Shown here: positions 32,851 to 42,946 of the stretch, in pieces
How the letters are laid out: each line of letters begins with the position of its first letter
Numbering within the stretch: position 1 is the stretch's first letter
Source: Oceanobacillus polygoni
Lineage (GTDB): Bacteria > Bacillota > Bacilli > Bacillales > Amphibacillaceae
Assembly: GCF_008304605.1 (NCBI RefSeq)
Contig: NZ_PIJY01000041.1
Coordinates: forward strand, 115,044 to 157,989
Direction of reading: 5' to 3'
Length of the DNA stretch: 42,946 bases
Translations under genes and position numbers: made by a program
Notes under the pieces: model-generated
Told to the model about the DNA's origin: nothing
What the model saw: only the letters and a program-made list of their open reading frames with translations
Databases searched by the model: none

Positions 32851-33681
32851 TTGTATAAATTAATCGCGATCGATATGGACGGAACTCTTTTAAATGACCG
32901 TCATGAAGTACCAGAAGATGTAAAATTTGCATTAGATGAAGCAAAAAAGCAAGGGATTAAAATCGTCCTCTGTTCTGGCCGACCGATTGGTGGCATGCGA
33001 AGCTATATTAAAGAACTGAACTTAGATCAAGATGGTGACTTTGCCATCGCGTATAATGGTGCATTTGTGCAAGATACGCACACAAACGAGGTAGTAGCTC
33101 AAATTTCACTTGGACATGATGATTTAGTGCGGTTGTACGACCTCAGTACCGAATTGGAAACGCCAATGCATTTCTTTGATGTAAAAGGCGTTTATACGCC
33201 AAACACCGATATTAGTGAATATACGGTTTTAGAATCGTATCTAAATAAAATTCCATTAGGTTATCGCCAGGTGAGCGATGTACCAACAGATTTATCGATA
33301 CCGAAAATCATGTTTATTGATAAACCGGCTAACCTAACACAAACCATTCAAAAGCTTCCAGCGAACCTAAATGAACAATATACGATTGTTCAAAGTGCAC
33401 CGTACTTCCTTGAGTTTGTTCATCCTAGCGCAAGCAAAGGAAACGCAGTGAAAAAGCTTGCAGAACAACTTGGTATCAAACAAGAGGAAGTCATGAGTAT
33501 CGGTGATAATGGAAATGATTTATCCATGATTACGTACGCAGGGTGTGGCGTGGCAATGGATAACGCTATTCCGGAAGTCAAAGCTGCAGCTGATTTCCAA
33601 ACGAGGAGCAATAATGAAGGCGGAGTAGCGTATGCAATTGAAAAACTTGTTTTAGAGCCTTTACGTGAAAGTGTCAACTAG
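32851..33681 (+). CDS. Cof-type HAD-IIB phosphatase (YidA-like)
   Basis: 276 residues, starting with TTG just after a weak GGAGA. Motif I LIAIDMDGTLLN, motif II VLCSGRP, the motif III Lys in ASKGNAVKKLAEQ and motif IV SIGDNGNDLSMI are all intact. The cap domain is the C2B type. YidA-like enzymes act on sugar phosphates. It is a second Cof phosphatase in the window but only distantly like the island copy at 5712-6539. Transcribed alone. Confidence 0.88.
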   Translation: MYKLIAIDMDGTLLNDRHEVPEDVKFALDEAKKQGIKIVLCSGRPIGGMRSYIKELNLDQDGDFAIAYNGAFVQDTHTNEVVAQISLGHDDLVRLYDLSTELETPMHFFDVKGVYTPNTDISEYTVLESYLNKIPLGYRQVSDVPTDLSIPKIMFIDKPANLTQTIQKLPANLNEQYTIVQSAPYFLEFVHPSASKGNAVKKLAEQLGIKQEEVMSIGDNGNDLSMITYAGCGVAMDNAIPEVKAAADFQTRSNNEGGVAYAIEKLVLEPLRESVN

Positions 33682-33701
33682 TACACCTGTTATTTTGATT
33701 G

Positions 33702-33742
33702 GAAACTACCCTTTACCATACGGCGGTGAAGGGTAGTTTTCT
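33702..33742 (+). terminator. Terminator after the Cof phosphatase
   Basis: GAAACTACCCTT pairs with AAGGGTAGTTTTC around a paired TACC/GGTG interior, ending in a T run. Confidence 0.85.
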
Positions 33743-33848
33743 TTGGTTTAAGGAGATTTTTTGGAAATGATATGTAAAGTAGATTCTAAACGAAAGTAAA
33801 AAACAAGCAGGTGGATCACCTTATTTACCAAACCCAACCTACTTCTTT

Positions 33849-36800
33849 TCACTCTCCTTCCTGCAACATCAAAATCTCCCGAATATCTTCCTCCGTAAGA
33901 GATATCACTGCTCTATTCTGCGGATCAATCATTTCTTCAATAAGGTGTTTCTTTTGCTCCTGCAGTTCATTCATTTTCTCTTCAATCGTTCCACGTGCAA
34001 CAATCTTGATGACTTGCACCTCATGCTCCTGCCCTATCCGATGGGCTCGGTCTGCCGCTTGCTCCTCGACTGCTGGATTCCACCATAAATCGTATAAGAT
34101 TACAGTATCTGCACCTGTAAGATTGAGCCCTGTGCCACCTGCTTTTAGGGAAATCAGGAATAAATTTCGTTCACCTTGGTTAAATCGTTCCACTCGTTTT
34201 ACTCGTTCAGCGGATGGGGTTTGTCCATCGAGATAAAAATAATCAACACGTTGCTCCGTCAACTCCCGCCCAATTAGCTCAAGCATTTTTGTGAATTGGG
34301 AAAAAATGAGCACCCTTCTGCCCGCAAGCCGGGACTCTTCTAGTAGCTGTTTTAACTTTTCAAATTTAGCTGATTTCCCTTCATAGCCTTCTACAAACAA
34401 GGCGGGATGACAACAAATCTGGCGCAATCGCGTTAAGCCTGCTAAAATACGAATCCGGTTCTTTCGTATTGTATCTTTGTCCAGATGCTTCAATGTTTCA
34501 TGACGCAGTTTCGCCAGATAAGCACCATATAGCTTCTTTTGCTCAGGAAGCAATTCTACCGTTTCGAGCCATTCCACTTTTGCTGGCAGCTCTGAGAGAA
34601 CATCCTCTTTTACTCGGCGAAGAAGAAATGGCCGGATTCGACGTGCGATTTGTTTTCGATTCAGATTGCTATATTCCTTTAGACCTCGGAATAATTCTGG
34701 AAAAACAACATGAAAAATCGACCACAGCTCCTCTAATGCATTTTCAATTGGCGTACCAGTGAGTGCAAAACGATAATCTGCCTGTAGTTTCTTCACTGCT
34801 CTAGCTGTTTGCGTCATCGGGTTCTTAAATGCTTGGGCTTCATCAAAGAATACGGTATGGAAGGCTTGTTTCTCAAACCACTGAATTTCACTCCGTAATA
34901 GCGGGTACGAAGCAATGACAACATCACAACCCATTACCCATTTTTTTATTTTCTGACGTTCTTTCTTCGCTCCATCTAGAATCGTTGCTTGGATGTTTGG
35001 TGTAAATTTTTCTAGCTCATTCAGCCAGTTATACGTTAACGATGCAGGACACACAATTAAAACAGGGACCTTCCTCTTACGGATAACAGCAAGCTCAGAC
35101 TGGATAAACGTGATGCTTTGCAATGTTTTTCCAAGTCCCATATCATCGGCAAGAATCCCGCCGAATCCGAAGCTTGCGAGTGTCTTCATCCATTGAAAAC
35201 CTAAACGTTGATAATCTCGTAGTACATGCCGAACATTTTCTGGAACCTGGAATTTGTCTAGTTCTGGATTTCCGATTTGCCGTAAAAACTCTCGGAATGA
35301 TTCCTCAAGCGAGAATACAGCATCCGAAGTGGCATCAAGCAAGCGAAGTCCTTGAATAACTGGAACCTGAATCCCTCGTTCCAAGTCGTCCTCCTGTTGC
35401 ATTGGTGCCGCCTGCAAGAAACGCTGAATCTCTTCAAACTCCCTTGTCTCAAGCGATAAAAGCGCCCCATCTCGCAAGCGATAATATTTTCGCTTTTCCT
35501 CCAACGCAACTAAAATCGCTCGAATATCTTTCTCCGGAAATCCTTCCATTTCAAACTTAAATTCCAGCCAGTTGACCCGATCCTTTTTAGCCTTCACTTT
35601 TATCCTTGGTGGAACTGGTGCCTTCATCACCCGAAGTCGAATGGCCGTTGTTGCATACACCTTTACAAGCTTTTGTAACTTAGGGAGAATATAATGTAAA
35701 AATTCATATTCAAGATCCTCATTATGTAGAAAGTAACCACCATCTGTCGTCGCAAACTGACCTGCATCTATCAGTTCCAGAATTTCATTTTCCTTCTCCA
35801 CGTCTCGGACAATAAAGGAGCTATTGCGGAGCGCATCTTGATCCAATGGATTGATCACATGATGCTCATACTCAAACTCAAGACTGGCAAGCAAACGGTT
35901 TTTCAACCGGTCTAAATACAATTTTGCGGTTAATGGTGTTTTTACTAAATGATTCGTAATATCTCCAGACAAATGGACTGTTCCGATTTTCTTCAGTCCT
36001 GGAGCCACCTTCTCAATAATAAAACCTGCTTGATGCTCTGGAATGGGGATTTGATTTGTTCCAGCTGCATCCAGCATACGCTTTAAGTTTGCAAGCGATT
36101 GATAAGCTTCCCTTCCCAACTGAATCATTTTTCCAGAAACCAAAACGGACCGATATGCATGGAGTAGTGTTAAATACTCCATCCCTTTCACCGTTAACGT
36201 GTAATCCCGTTGCGTTGCTGGTGCAAAATCAAACTGCAATGGAAGCATGGCTTTCGATAGTTGAATTCCCTTGAAGCTCTTACCATCATAGTTTAACGTC
36301 ACATTCGGCACACCTTGCAGTAAGGTTACAACCCGTTCCCAGGAAGAAGGCGGAAGTAGCAAAACCTCCTTGCCAATCGGCTGATCTTCCTCTAGCTCCG
36401 CCTTTTCATCACGAATCACTTGGTAAAGCTCCTGCAAAACAGCATCCGTATCAGGCATAAAGCATTGCATTTCCGGGTCAAACGTGAAGATTGGTGATAG
36501 AACGAAAGGCTTCCCTTCCCTCATTTGCTGCAAAAACGCCCGAATATCATGCACCAATTTCGAACCAATACGAACTTCCATGCCAAACAGCTGCCAGTCT
36601 CCATTGGACTCAAGAAGCTTACACGTAAAATGCAACGCGAGCACTTCTCGGTTCTCAAAATGCCGTTGGTGGACGCTTGAGCGGATGGATTTCCCTTCGA
36701 AGATCTTCACCAGATCGTCTGCCAGTCCTTGATCCATTCGACTTTCAACCAACTGTCCCGGTACGGTTCCTTTTCGTTGCTCCTGTTGAATAGCAAGTAA

Positions 36801-37106
36801 GACAGCAGCAACATGCTGACAATCTTTCGTATAGGAAGCTAAAGACGGACAGCTGCACATAGCTTTCAATGTTTGATGATCCGCTTGTTCAACCGTTACA
36901 TAGAAATTTTCTGTACCCGCAACAATCGCCTCGCAGCGCTTTCGAGTATAGCTTTTCAACGTCACTTTATTTGCATGATAAAAAGAGTCCCCTTTTTTAT
37001 AGGAGACCATACCGCACATGTCTTCAATTTTTTTATTGGTCACGTTTATATTCAACCGTCTCGCCCGCTTCTTTTCATTGTTAAGTTGATTGTAACACAA
37101 GTACAC
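33849..37106 (-). CDS. SWIM zinc finger and SNF2-type helicase
   Basis: Up to 1085 residues. A SWIM zinc finger near the N-terminus (Cys84, Cys86, Cys96, His98) is followed by a long bacterial SNF2 N-terminal region. The SNF2 ATPase has the Walker A DDMGLGKT, the DEAQ box and LTGTPIEN. The helicase C half contains [22 protein letters not shown] and the arginine-finger motif DRAHRIGQ. It resembles B. subtilis YwqA. The start is uncertain: GTG at 37106 lies inside a likely promoter region (TTACAAT), so TTG near 37055 is also possible. Likely role is DNA remodelling or repair. A hairpin with AAGTAGGT/ACCTGCTT around 33804-33844 follows the gene. Confidence 0.9.
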   Translation of the reverse strand: MYLCYNQLNNEKKRARRLNINVTNKKIEDMCGMVSYKKGDSFYHANKVTLKSYTRKRCEAIVAGTENFYVTVEQADHQTLKAMCSCPSLASYTKDCQHVAAVLLAIQQEQRKGTVPGQLVESRMDQGLADDLVKIFEGKSIRSSVHQRHFENREVLALHFTCKLLESNGDWQLFGMEVRIGSKLVHDIRAFLQQMREGKPFVLSPIFTFDPEMQCFMPDTDAVLQELYQVIRDEKAELEEDQPIGKEVLLLPPSSWERVVTLLQGVPNVTLNYDGKSFKGIQLSKAMLPLQFDFAPATQRDYTLTVKGMEYLTLLHAYRSVLVSGKMIQLGREAYQSLANLKRMLDAAGTNQIPIPEHQAGFIIEKVAPGLKKIGTVHLSGDITNHLVKTPLTAKLYLDRLKNRLLASLEFEYEHHVINPLDQDALRNSSFIVRDVEKENEILELIDAGQFATTDGGYFLHNEDLEYEFLHYILPKLQKLVKVYATTAIRLRVMKAPVPPRIKVKAKKDRVNWLEFKFEMEGFPEKDIRAILVALEEKRKYYRLRDGALLSLETREFEEIQRFLQAAPMQQEDDLERGIQVPVIQGLRLLDATSDAVFSLEESFREFLRQIGNPELDKFQVPENVRHVLRDYQRLGFQWMKTLASFGFGGILADDMGLGKTLQSITFIQSELAVIRKRKVPVLIVCPASLTYNWLNELEKFTPNIQATILDGAKKERQKIKKWVMGCDVVIASYPLLRSEIQWFEKQAFHTVFFDEAQAFKNPMTQTARAVKKLQADYRFALTGTPIENALEELWSIFHVVFPELFRGLKEYSNLNRKQIARRIRPFLLRRVKEDVLSELPAKVEWLETVELLPEQKKLYGAYLAKLRHETLKHLDKDTIRKNRIRILAGLTRLRQICCHPALFVEGYEGKSAKFEKLKQLLEESRLAGRRVLIFSQFTKMLELIGRELTEQRVDYFYLDGQTPSAERVKRVERFNQGERNLFLISLKAGGTGLNLTGADTVILYDLWWNPAVEEQAADRAHRIGQEHEVQVIKIVARGTIEEKMNELQEQKKHLIEEMIDPQNRAVISLTEEDIREILMLQEGE

Positions 37107-37236
37107 AATGGGAATGTATTAAAAAAGAAGACCCACTATAAGGTAATTTTTATTAAACCTATCCATATTGTTTATACTATAATTGGAGGTACTCCCATGC
37201 ATTTGTGAATAATTTCGCAAATTACCTGGTTAAGCA

Positions 37237-37290
37237 TTGACAATAGGTATATTCTATACAATAATAAGTGTTGCATTAGAATTATTATAG
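37237..37290 (+). promoter_or_regulatory. ahpC promoter with PerR-like box
   Basis: TTGACA (37237-37242), 17 bases, AATAAT (37260-37265). Downstream at 37276-37290 is TTAGAATTATTATAG, 13 of 15 matches to the PerR box TTATAATNATTATAA, placed over the transcription start region. It predicts peroxide-inducible expression. Confidence 0.75.
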
Positions 37291-37371
37291 TTATCCGACA
37301 ACACCAATTTTCGTCGTTATGAAAGGTAACTATAGGATGCTAAATTTGATAAAAACAGGAGGAACATATAC

Positions 37372-37941
37372 ATGTCTCTAATCGGAAAAGAAATACAACC
37401 ATTCAAAGCTTCAGCATATAATAGCGGTAACGGTGAATTTATCGAAATTACCGATGAAAATATCAAAGGTCAGTGGAGTGTTGTTTGCTTCTACCCAGCA
37501 GACTTTACTTTCGTTTGCCCAACTGAACTTGAAGACCTTCAAAACCACTACGCAGAATTGAAAAAATTAGGCGTTGAAGTATATTCTGTATCAACAGACA
37601 CACATTTCACGCATAAAGCATGGCACGATCATTCAGATGCAATCAGCAAACTTGAATACATTATGATCGGTGACCCTTCACAAAAAATCTCCCGCGGCTT
37701 TGATGTACTAGATGAAGAAGCAGGACTTGCACAACGTGGTACATTCATCATTGATCCGGACGGTGTTGTACAAGCAGCAGAAATTAACGCTGACGGTATC
37801 GGCCGTGACGCCAGCACACTTGTTGGAAAAATTAAAGCAGCACAATACGTACGTAACAACCCTGGTGAAGTTTGCCCAGCTAAATGGGAAGAAGGCTCTG
37901 AAACACTTAAACCAAGCCTCGATCTTGTAGGAAAAATATAA
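37372..37941 (+). CDS. ahpC: Alkyl hydroperoxide reductase peroxiredoxin subunit
   Basis: A 2-Cys peroxiredoxin of 189 residues that reduces H2O2 and organic peroxides. The peroxidatic Cys49 is in FVCPTE and the resolving Cys168 in [16 protein letters not shown]. The partner reductase ahpF follows after 27 bases. Controlled by the PerR-like box upstream. H2O2 from the amine oxidase at 16.7 kb would be one substrate. Confidence 0.96.
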   Translation: MSLIGKEIQPFKASAYNSGNGEFIEITDENIKGQWSVVCFYPADFTFVCPTELEDLQNHYAELKKLGVEVYSVSTDTHFTHKAWHDHSDAISKLEYIMIGDPSQKISRGFDVLDEEAGLAQRGTFIIDPDGVVQAAEINADGIGRDASTLVGKIKAAQYVRNNPGEVCPAKWEEGSETLKPSLDLVGKI

Positions 37942-37968
37942 TAGGTTGCAATATAAGGAGTAGAGTCA

Positions 37969-39498
37969 ATGTTACTAGATGCGGATATTAAAGCACAATT
38001 AGCGCAGTACCTCCAAATGATGGAGGGCGACGTCCTTCTCAAAGTTAGCACTGGATCGGATAATATCTCTCGTGACATGCTGACATTGGTAGAAGAGTTA
38101 GCTGCGATGTCATCGAAAATTAAAATCGAACACACCTTGTTAGAAAGAACACCGAGCTTTAGTGTCAACCGTATCGGTGAAGATACTGGCATTACATTTG
38201 CTGGTATCCCGCTCGGACATGAGTTCACTTCTTTAGTGCTCGCACTACTTCAAGTAAGTGGAAGAGCTCCAAAGATCGATGAAAAAGCAATCGAACAAAT
38301 CAAAAATATAAATGAAGATTATCACTTTGAATCTTACATTAGCCTAACCTGTCAAAACTGTCCAGAAGTTGTCCAAGCATTGAACGTGATGAGCGTCTTA
38401 AACCCACGCATCTCCCATACAATGATTGATGGTGCAGCTTATAAAGAAGAAGCTGAATCGAAAAACATTATGGCAGTACCTACTGTTTTCTTAAACGGAG
38501 AGGAATTTGGCGGTGGCCGGATGACTGTGGAAGAAATCCTTGCTAAGCTAGGAAATGGTCCAGACGCATCTGAATTCGCTGATAAAGACCCATATGATGT
38601 ACTTGTTGTTGGTGGCGGACCAGGTGGAGCAAGTGCCGCAATCTATGCAGCACGTAAAGGAATTCGCACAGGTGTTGTTGCAGAGCGCTTCGGTGGACAA
38701 ATTTTGGACACAGCAAGCATTGAAAACTTTATCAGTGTCAACCGTACAGAAGGACCTAGACTTGCAGCAAACCTGGAAGAGCATGTCAAAGATTACAATA
38801 TTGATGTCATGAACTTACAGCGTGCGGCTCGTTTAGAAAAGAAAGACATGATTGAAATTGAGCTGGAAAACGGTGCTGTTCTGAAGAGTAAATCCGTTAT
38901 CATTGCTACAGGAGCTCGCTGGCGCAATATTGGCGTTCCTGGAGAAGCAGAATTCAAGAATAAAGGGGTAGCATACTGCCCGCATTGTGATGGTCCATTA
39001 TTTGAAGGAAAAGATGTTGCTGTAATCGGTGGCGGTAACTCCGGTATTGAAGCAGCCATTGACCTTGCTGGAATCGTTAATCACGTAACGGTGCTTGAAT
39101 TTGCAGCAGAGCTAAAAGCTGATTCGGTACTTCAAGACCGCCTTAACAGTTTACCGAATGTCACAGTGATTAAAAATGCTCAAACAAAAGAAATCACTGG
39201 AACAGATAACGTAAACGGTATTACGTATGTTGAACGTGAATCAGGTGAAGAGAAACATATTGAATTATCCGGTGTATTCGTTCAAATCGGTCTTGTACCA
39301 AACACAGACTGGCTAGGGGATTCCGTTGAACGCAATAAATTCGGAGAAATCGTAATCAATGACCGCGGCGCTACAAACGTCCCGGGCGTATTTGCTGCTG
39401 GTGACTGTACAACAGAACCATTTAAGCAAATTATTATTTCCATGGGATCAGCTGCAACAGCGGCATTGAGTGCTTTTGACTATCTTGTGAGAAATTAA
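37969..39498 (+). CDS. ahpF: Alkyl hydroperoxide reductase flavoprotein subunit
   Basis: 509 residues. The N-terminal domain has two thioredoxin folds with the CQNCP redox pair (Cys128, Cys131). The FAD-binding VVGGGPGGASAA is at 213-224, the active disulphide CPHC at Cys337/Cys340, and the NADH-binding VIGGGNSGIEAA shortly after. Reduces AhpC with NADH. Second gene of the ahpCF operon, closed by a strong terminator. Confidence 0.96.
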   Translation: MLLDADIKAQLAQYLQMMEGDVLLKVSTGSDNISRDMLTLVEELAAMSSKIKIEHTLLERTPSFSVNRIGEDTGITFAGIPLGHEFTSLVLALLQVSGRAPKIDEKAIEQIKNINEDYHFESYISLTCQNCPEVVQALNVMSVLNPRISHTMIDGAAYKEEAESKNIMAVPTVFLNGEEFGGGRMTVEEILAKLGNGPDASEFADKDPYDVLVVGGGPGGASAAIYAARKGIRTGVVAERFGGQILDTASIENFISVNRTEGPRLAANLEEHVKDYNIDVMNLQRAARLEKKDMIEIELENGAVLKSKSVIIATGARWRNIGVPGEAEFKNKGVAYCPHCDGPLFEGKDVAVIGGGNSGIEAAIDLAGIVNHVTVLEFAAELKADSVLQDRLNSLPNVTVIKNAQTKEITGTDNVNGITYVERESGEEKHIELSGVFVQIGLVPNTDWLGDSVERNKFGEIVINDRGATNVPGVFAAGDCTTEPFKQIIISMGSAATAALSAFDYLVRN

Positions 39499-39511
39499 TC
39501 GAGAAATTGTT

Positions 39512-39549
39512 AAGGATCGTTGTAAAATATTTTTACAACGATCCTTTTC
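39512..39549. terminator. Terminator after ahpF
   Basis: A perfect 16-bp stem, AAGGATCGTTGTAAAA (39512) with TTTTACAACGATCCTT (ends 39546), followed by TT. It also faces the convergent small gene at 39566. Confidence 0.92.
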
Positions 39550-39565
39550 TTGTACTGATTTTGCC

Positions 39566-39790
39566 CTATTTCCAATAGTTATTCGCAGCAGCCACCGTTT
39601 GAAAATGAATCGCAATAACTTCTGATACCATGATGAGACTATCCGCATCCTTCGCATACTTTTTTCGCAATTTCGTTCTAATTTCTGCTGAAGGCTGTGT
39701 ATACACAACACCCTCCCTAGCTAATGTGATCGCTAACTCAAATCCTTTTTGCGGTGTTGGGGTTTTTAAGCTTTTGAGCCAGTCACTCAT
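39566..39790 (-). CDS. Small hypothetical protein, 74 residues
   Basis: Starts ATG-AGT-GAC-TGG with GGGAGG eight bases upstream. It contains KGFELAITLAREGVVYTQPSAEIRTKLRKKYAKDADSL, then a hydrophobic/helical tail ending NNYWK. No signal peptide, no membrane helix, no recognizable domain. The good ribosome site and coding-like composition make it a real gene rather than a chance frame. Confidence 0.6.
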   Translation of the reverse strand: MSDWLKSLKTPTPQKGFELAITLAREGVVYTQPSAEIRTKLRKKYAKDADSLIMVSEVIAIHFQTVAAANNYWK

Positions 39791-39916
39791 TCATAAGCCT
39801 CCCTTAGGTCTATACCATAATTTATAAAAGGGAAAGCGGATATATTCGAGAAATAGGTGGGGTTTTGAAAAAATGAAAAAAGGACAGGTTTCCCCATCCC
39901 TTGTCTTACAAATATC

Positions 39917-40616
<700 letters not shown>

Positions 40617-40758
40617 AGGCTCTCCTCCATTCGTACGTCTAGTTCTAGTTTACTATAAAAATCAGTACAACGAGAAAAGCAACGTAGTAAGGTTATCACT
40701 CGAATGTCTGAAATTCTTACTTCTAACTCAAAATGAAAACTTTTTACCAGCTAAGTAT

Positions 40759-41511
40759 TTACGAATCAAATAAGGTTTGAACTCCAAAATACACCGACAA
40801 CGGCTCTTTCCTGCCATTCGTATGCCACTCTTGATACGCTTTAAAAACTTGTTTCACATCATGATTAGCTTTTTCTTCCACTAAATACTTTACAGCCAAA
40901 AAACTGCGCCAATAATCCAACATGATACTCGTCAAACTACCTTGATAGCTAGCCTCTCCAAACGCATCAATAGAGTGATCTCCATATGTATCCTTAAACA
41001 TCTCTACCAGTTCTGACTCTACATTTGTTATTTCGTTGAAAGCTATCTCATCTAATATTAATTTCCTTGGTAAGTATTCGCACATGCCTTCTTCAAACCA
41101 AATGCTATCTTCTCGGTCATCATCGAACTCATCAACAAATAAATCGGAGTGATGCATTAATTCGTGTCCAACTATCGCAAAAATATGTTCTTCAGAAAGG
41201 TTTTCATAGAATGCCTTGATACGTGGATGTTCACGCCCTTCTAACTGTTGAACAAATAAATTCCTCCAATATCTTATATCGGGAGAAATATAAATGACAT
41301 CCTTATTCGTAAAAGCAGGAATCGGAATTTCTGAGAAAGTGCTTGTTGCTAATTCACCCGTTGTCCATACAATCGCCTTTGGTAAATCGTTTAAGGCATA
41401 GTTTCTCTCTAATACTTGTTGATACGCTACTAATTTGTTTTGGAACCGTTCTATAATATCCTGGTATTTTTCATAATCTGCTTTCGACTCAAAGGCGTAG
41501 ATTTGTTTCAT
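40759..41511 (-). CDS. Zinc-metallopeptidase-like protein (HExxH)
   Basis: 250 residues without signal peptide or membrane helix. The gluzincin-like motif is IVGHELMHHSDLF (His116, Glu117, His120) with WFEEGMCEYL about 20 residues later, the usual place of the third, glutamate ligand. A helical N-terminus with heptad-like charges precedes it. Family not identified; it may be a cytosolic peptidase of the basic secretory/DUF type. Transcribed alone. Confidence 0.7.
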   Translation of the reverse strand: MKQIYAFESKADYEKYQDIIERFQNKLVAYQQVLERNYALNDLPKAIVWTTGELATSTFSEIPIPAFTNKDVIYISPDIRYWRNLFVQQLEGREHPRIKAFYENLSEEHIFAIVGHELMHHSDLFVDEFDDDREDSIWFEEGMCEYLPRKLILDEIAFNEITNVESELVEMFKDTYGDHSIDAFGEASYQGSLTSIMLDYWRSFLAVKYLVEEKANHDVKQVFKAYQEWHTNGRKEPLSVYFGVQTLFDS

Positions 41512-41577
41512 TTTGGTCTCTCCCTAACCTATCAAAAATTCTAGTCATATATCGTACTTCCACGTCTGAAGCGTATA

Positions 41578-41616
41578 AAAGGACCTCTCCCACTACTAGA
41601 AGAGATCCTTTCAAAA
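41578..41616 (-). terminator. Terminator of the DJ-1/PfpI gene
   Basis: AAAGGA-x-CTCT pairs with AGAG-x-TCCTTT; on the minus strand a T run follows (TCCTTTTATACG). It lies seven bases past the stop. Confidence 0.75.
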
Positions 41617-41622
41617 ACAATC

Positions 41623-42129
41623 TTATAATTTATTTAAAATTTCTTTAATAAATGCTGGCTCATCCTTTGGTGTACGAGAAGTGATAATATTTCCATCAAC
41701 CACTACCTCTTGATCTAAAAAGTTAGAGCCAGCGTTTTTTAAATCATCTCGGATTCCAATGTAAGAGGTTGTATTTACACCTTTTAGGATATCCGCACTA
41801 ATCATTACTTGTGGGCCATGACAAATACCAGCAATCACTTTTCCTTGTTCATTCGCTTGTTTTACAAACTCTACTACTTCGTCATTCACACGAAGCGCCT
41901 CTGGAGCCGATCCACCAGGAATTATAACCGCATCATAATCGTCAACCTTCACTTCACTTATGGAAAAATCAGAAGTATAAGCTACCGTCCCTTTCTTTCC
42001 TTTCAGTTCCGCTCCTTTTTCAAGTCCTACAACAACGGTTTGGTGACCCGCTTCATTCATCGCATCATAAGGGTTCTTCATTTCCGAGTCTTCATAACCA
42101 TCTGCAAGTAAAAAACATACATTTGCCAT
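41623..42129 (-). CDS. DJ-1/PfpI family protein (YfkM/YraA-like)
   Basis: 168 residues from the ATG at 42129, which has GGAGG about 13 bases upstream; an in-frame ATG at 42150 precedes that site. It begins MANVCFLLADGYEDSE (the acidic residue near the nucleophile) and has the nucleophile elbow AGICHGPQ with Cys103. DJ-1/PfpI proteins of this branch are stress proteins; glyoxalase or deglycase activity has been proposed and is debated. In an organism that makes formaldehyde, aldehyde-related repair is possible but not shown. Confidence 0.85.
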   Translation of the reverse strand: MANVCFLLADGYEDSEMKNPYDAMNEAGHQTVVVGLEKGAELKGKKGTVAYTSDFSISEVKVDDYDAVIIPGGSAPEALRVNDEVVEFVKQANEQGKVIAGICHGPQVMISADILKGVNTTSYIGIRDDLKNAGSNFLDQEVVVDGNIITSRTPKDEPAFIKEILNKL

Positions 42130-42398
42130 CTTATATCCACTCCTCCACAATTAAATTCAAACCTATATTATATGATTTATTAAGACAATTCAATTAAATT
42201 GATACAACCATCCCTTTCTACTAAGGGTAAATCCAATTTGGGTCTTGAATTCAATAGATAATTGATTGGAATGTCGATTACTCGGATAAACACGTAAAAT
42301 CTTGTATACTGGCAGTTAAGAAGAGAACAACAATAATTCAGAATTCAACTGCATATCCCTTAAAGAGAATTTATTCGGAAAGAAAGGTGAATCGCATC

Positions 42399-42659
42399 GT
42401 GTTTGAAGTAAAGGTTACAAAAGAAGAAGAACATATCGTATTTAAATGGCAGTTACAGAAAGTTAAAATTCCAATTCCAGAGATCATTGATGTTACCAAT
42501 GATGAAACTTATGCTGGTGAAGACAAAACAGCTATCAGGATAGGTTATCCATACGGGACAACAGAACGAATCTATATTAAGACACATCAATCGAACTATA
42601 TTATCTATACAAGTATCGGCACTATGAAAGAAAAGACTTTATCTTTGATGGATAAATAA
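42399..42659 (+). CDS. Small SunI-like (bacterial PH-like) protein
   Basis: 86 residues from the GTG that follows AAAGG with about eight bases; a GTG four codons upstream is also possible. The sequence IPIPEIIDVTNDETYAGEDKTAIRIGYPYGTTERIYIKT is characteristic of the cytosolic domain of SunI-type proteins (sublancin immunity, YnzG/YolF). No membrane helix is present, so it is the soluble version. No bacteriocin gene is close. Role unknown. Confidence 0.65.
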   Translation: MFEVKVTKEEEHIVFKWQLQKVKIPIPEIIDVTNDETYAGEDKTAIRIGYPYGTTERIYIKTHQSNYIIYTSIGTMKEKTLSLMDK

Positions 42660-42759
42660 CACTAGACTATATATAGGAATTTCCTGCTTTAAAACACATC
42701 TATTCATGTCCATCGCTAAGACAACGAAATATAGTTATAATAGTATATATACAACATAT

Positions 42760-42795
42760 AATAAAACAACCGTAAGTGCGGTAACACCTACGGTT
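42760..42795 (-). terminator. Possible terminator left of the insertion sequence
   Basis: AACCGTAAGTG (42768-42778) and CACCTACGGTT (42785-42795) pair with one wobble. On the minus strand the stem is followed by GTTTTATTATA, a U-rich tail. It may stop transcripts leaving the IS element. Confidence 0.5.
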
Positions 42796-42896
42796 GAATG
42801 TACAAATAGCTGCTACTCAGAAGAGGAGCTGGCTCAGTTGAGTTAAAAAATAGACCATCCCCCAAGGGTGCTTACCCCTATAAGTTAGAGTTTTTA

Positions 42897-42946
42897 TTAT
42901 GCAGCTGATTGGGTGGATTGAGTTCGGTAATCGACTGGACTTAATC
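42897..42946 (-). mobile_element. IS3-family transposase (OrfB), C-terminal end, cut by the window edge
   Basis: The last 16 codons read LSPVDYRTQSTQSAA and stop. The motif LSPVxYRTQS at the extreme C-terminus is typical of IS3-family (IS150-like) integrase/transposase OrfB. The rest lies beyond the window on the right. The stretch 42855-42890 (GACCATCCCCCAAGGGTGC) probably belongs to the terminal region of the element, but its inverted repeat cannot be fixed without the other end. Confidence 0.75.

Overview
The window reads as chromosomal DNA of a low-GC Firmicute of the family Bacillaceae. AT-rich intergenic DNA, strong AGGAGG-type ribosome binding sites, TTG and GTG starts, and close Bacillus-type versions of HxlR, GndA, PfkA, YvdRST, YxcD, AdaA and AhpCF all point there. 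The resemblance is to the Oceanobacillus/Virgibacillus side of the family, but that placement is inferred and no 16S or other marker is present.

Left part, about 1-20.5 kb: a formaldehyde (ribulose monophosphate, RuMP) island. It holds 3-hexulose-6-phosphate synthase (hps/hxlA), the formaldehyde sensor HxlR, both oxidative pentose phosphate dehydrogenases (zwf, gnd), and the sugar-rearrangement and cleavage enzymes pfkA, glpX, rpiB, tkt and fba. A GapB-type glyceraldehyde-3-phosphate dehydrogenase and a PPDK regulatory kinase/phosphorylase (PpsR) complete it. Next to these lie a copper/topaquinone amine oxidase, which can release formaldehyde from methylamine, and a CopC/CopD copper pair that could supply its metal. 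Two tandem EutQ-like cupins follow hps, in the place where hxlB (6-phospho-3-hexuloisomerase) normally sits. No hxlB is present in the window.

The main discovery is regulatory. Five promoters in the island (hps, zwf, glpX, gap, ppsR) carry the same 26-bp box, ACTATATG-N5-AAAGTGCRTACTT. In every case exactly 21 bp separate it from a -10 hexamer, so the box runs two bases into the -35 position. This is the layout of a class-II activator site. The obvious candidate regulator is the HxlR encoded among them, which keeps the Cys11/Lys13 pair known for formaldehyde sensing. The set makes a predicted formaldehyde regulon for both dissimilation (zwf, gnd) and assimilation (glpX, fba, tkt, gap, and pyruvate-to-PEP control through PpsR).

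The middle and right parts, about 20.7-42.7 kb, are ordinary Bacillaceae chromosome. They hold a small Asn/Gly-rich membrane protein with YxcD, a cell-wall amidase, an NCS1 permease, a PadR-family regulator with a DUF4188 protein, a PBP4-type carboxypeptidase and a TerC-family protein. They continue with an unusual HPr kinase paralogue, an SMR pump pair with its TetR repressor and two palindromic operators, and the adaptive response operon adaA-alkA-ogt. The rest is a Cof phosphatase, a SWIM/SNF2 helicase, ahpCF behind a PerR-like box, a decayed 6-phospho-beta-glucosidase, a zinc-peptidase-like protein, a DJ-1/PfpI protein and a SunI-like small protein. The window ends inside the C-terminus of an IS3-family transposase.
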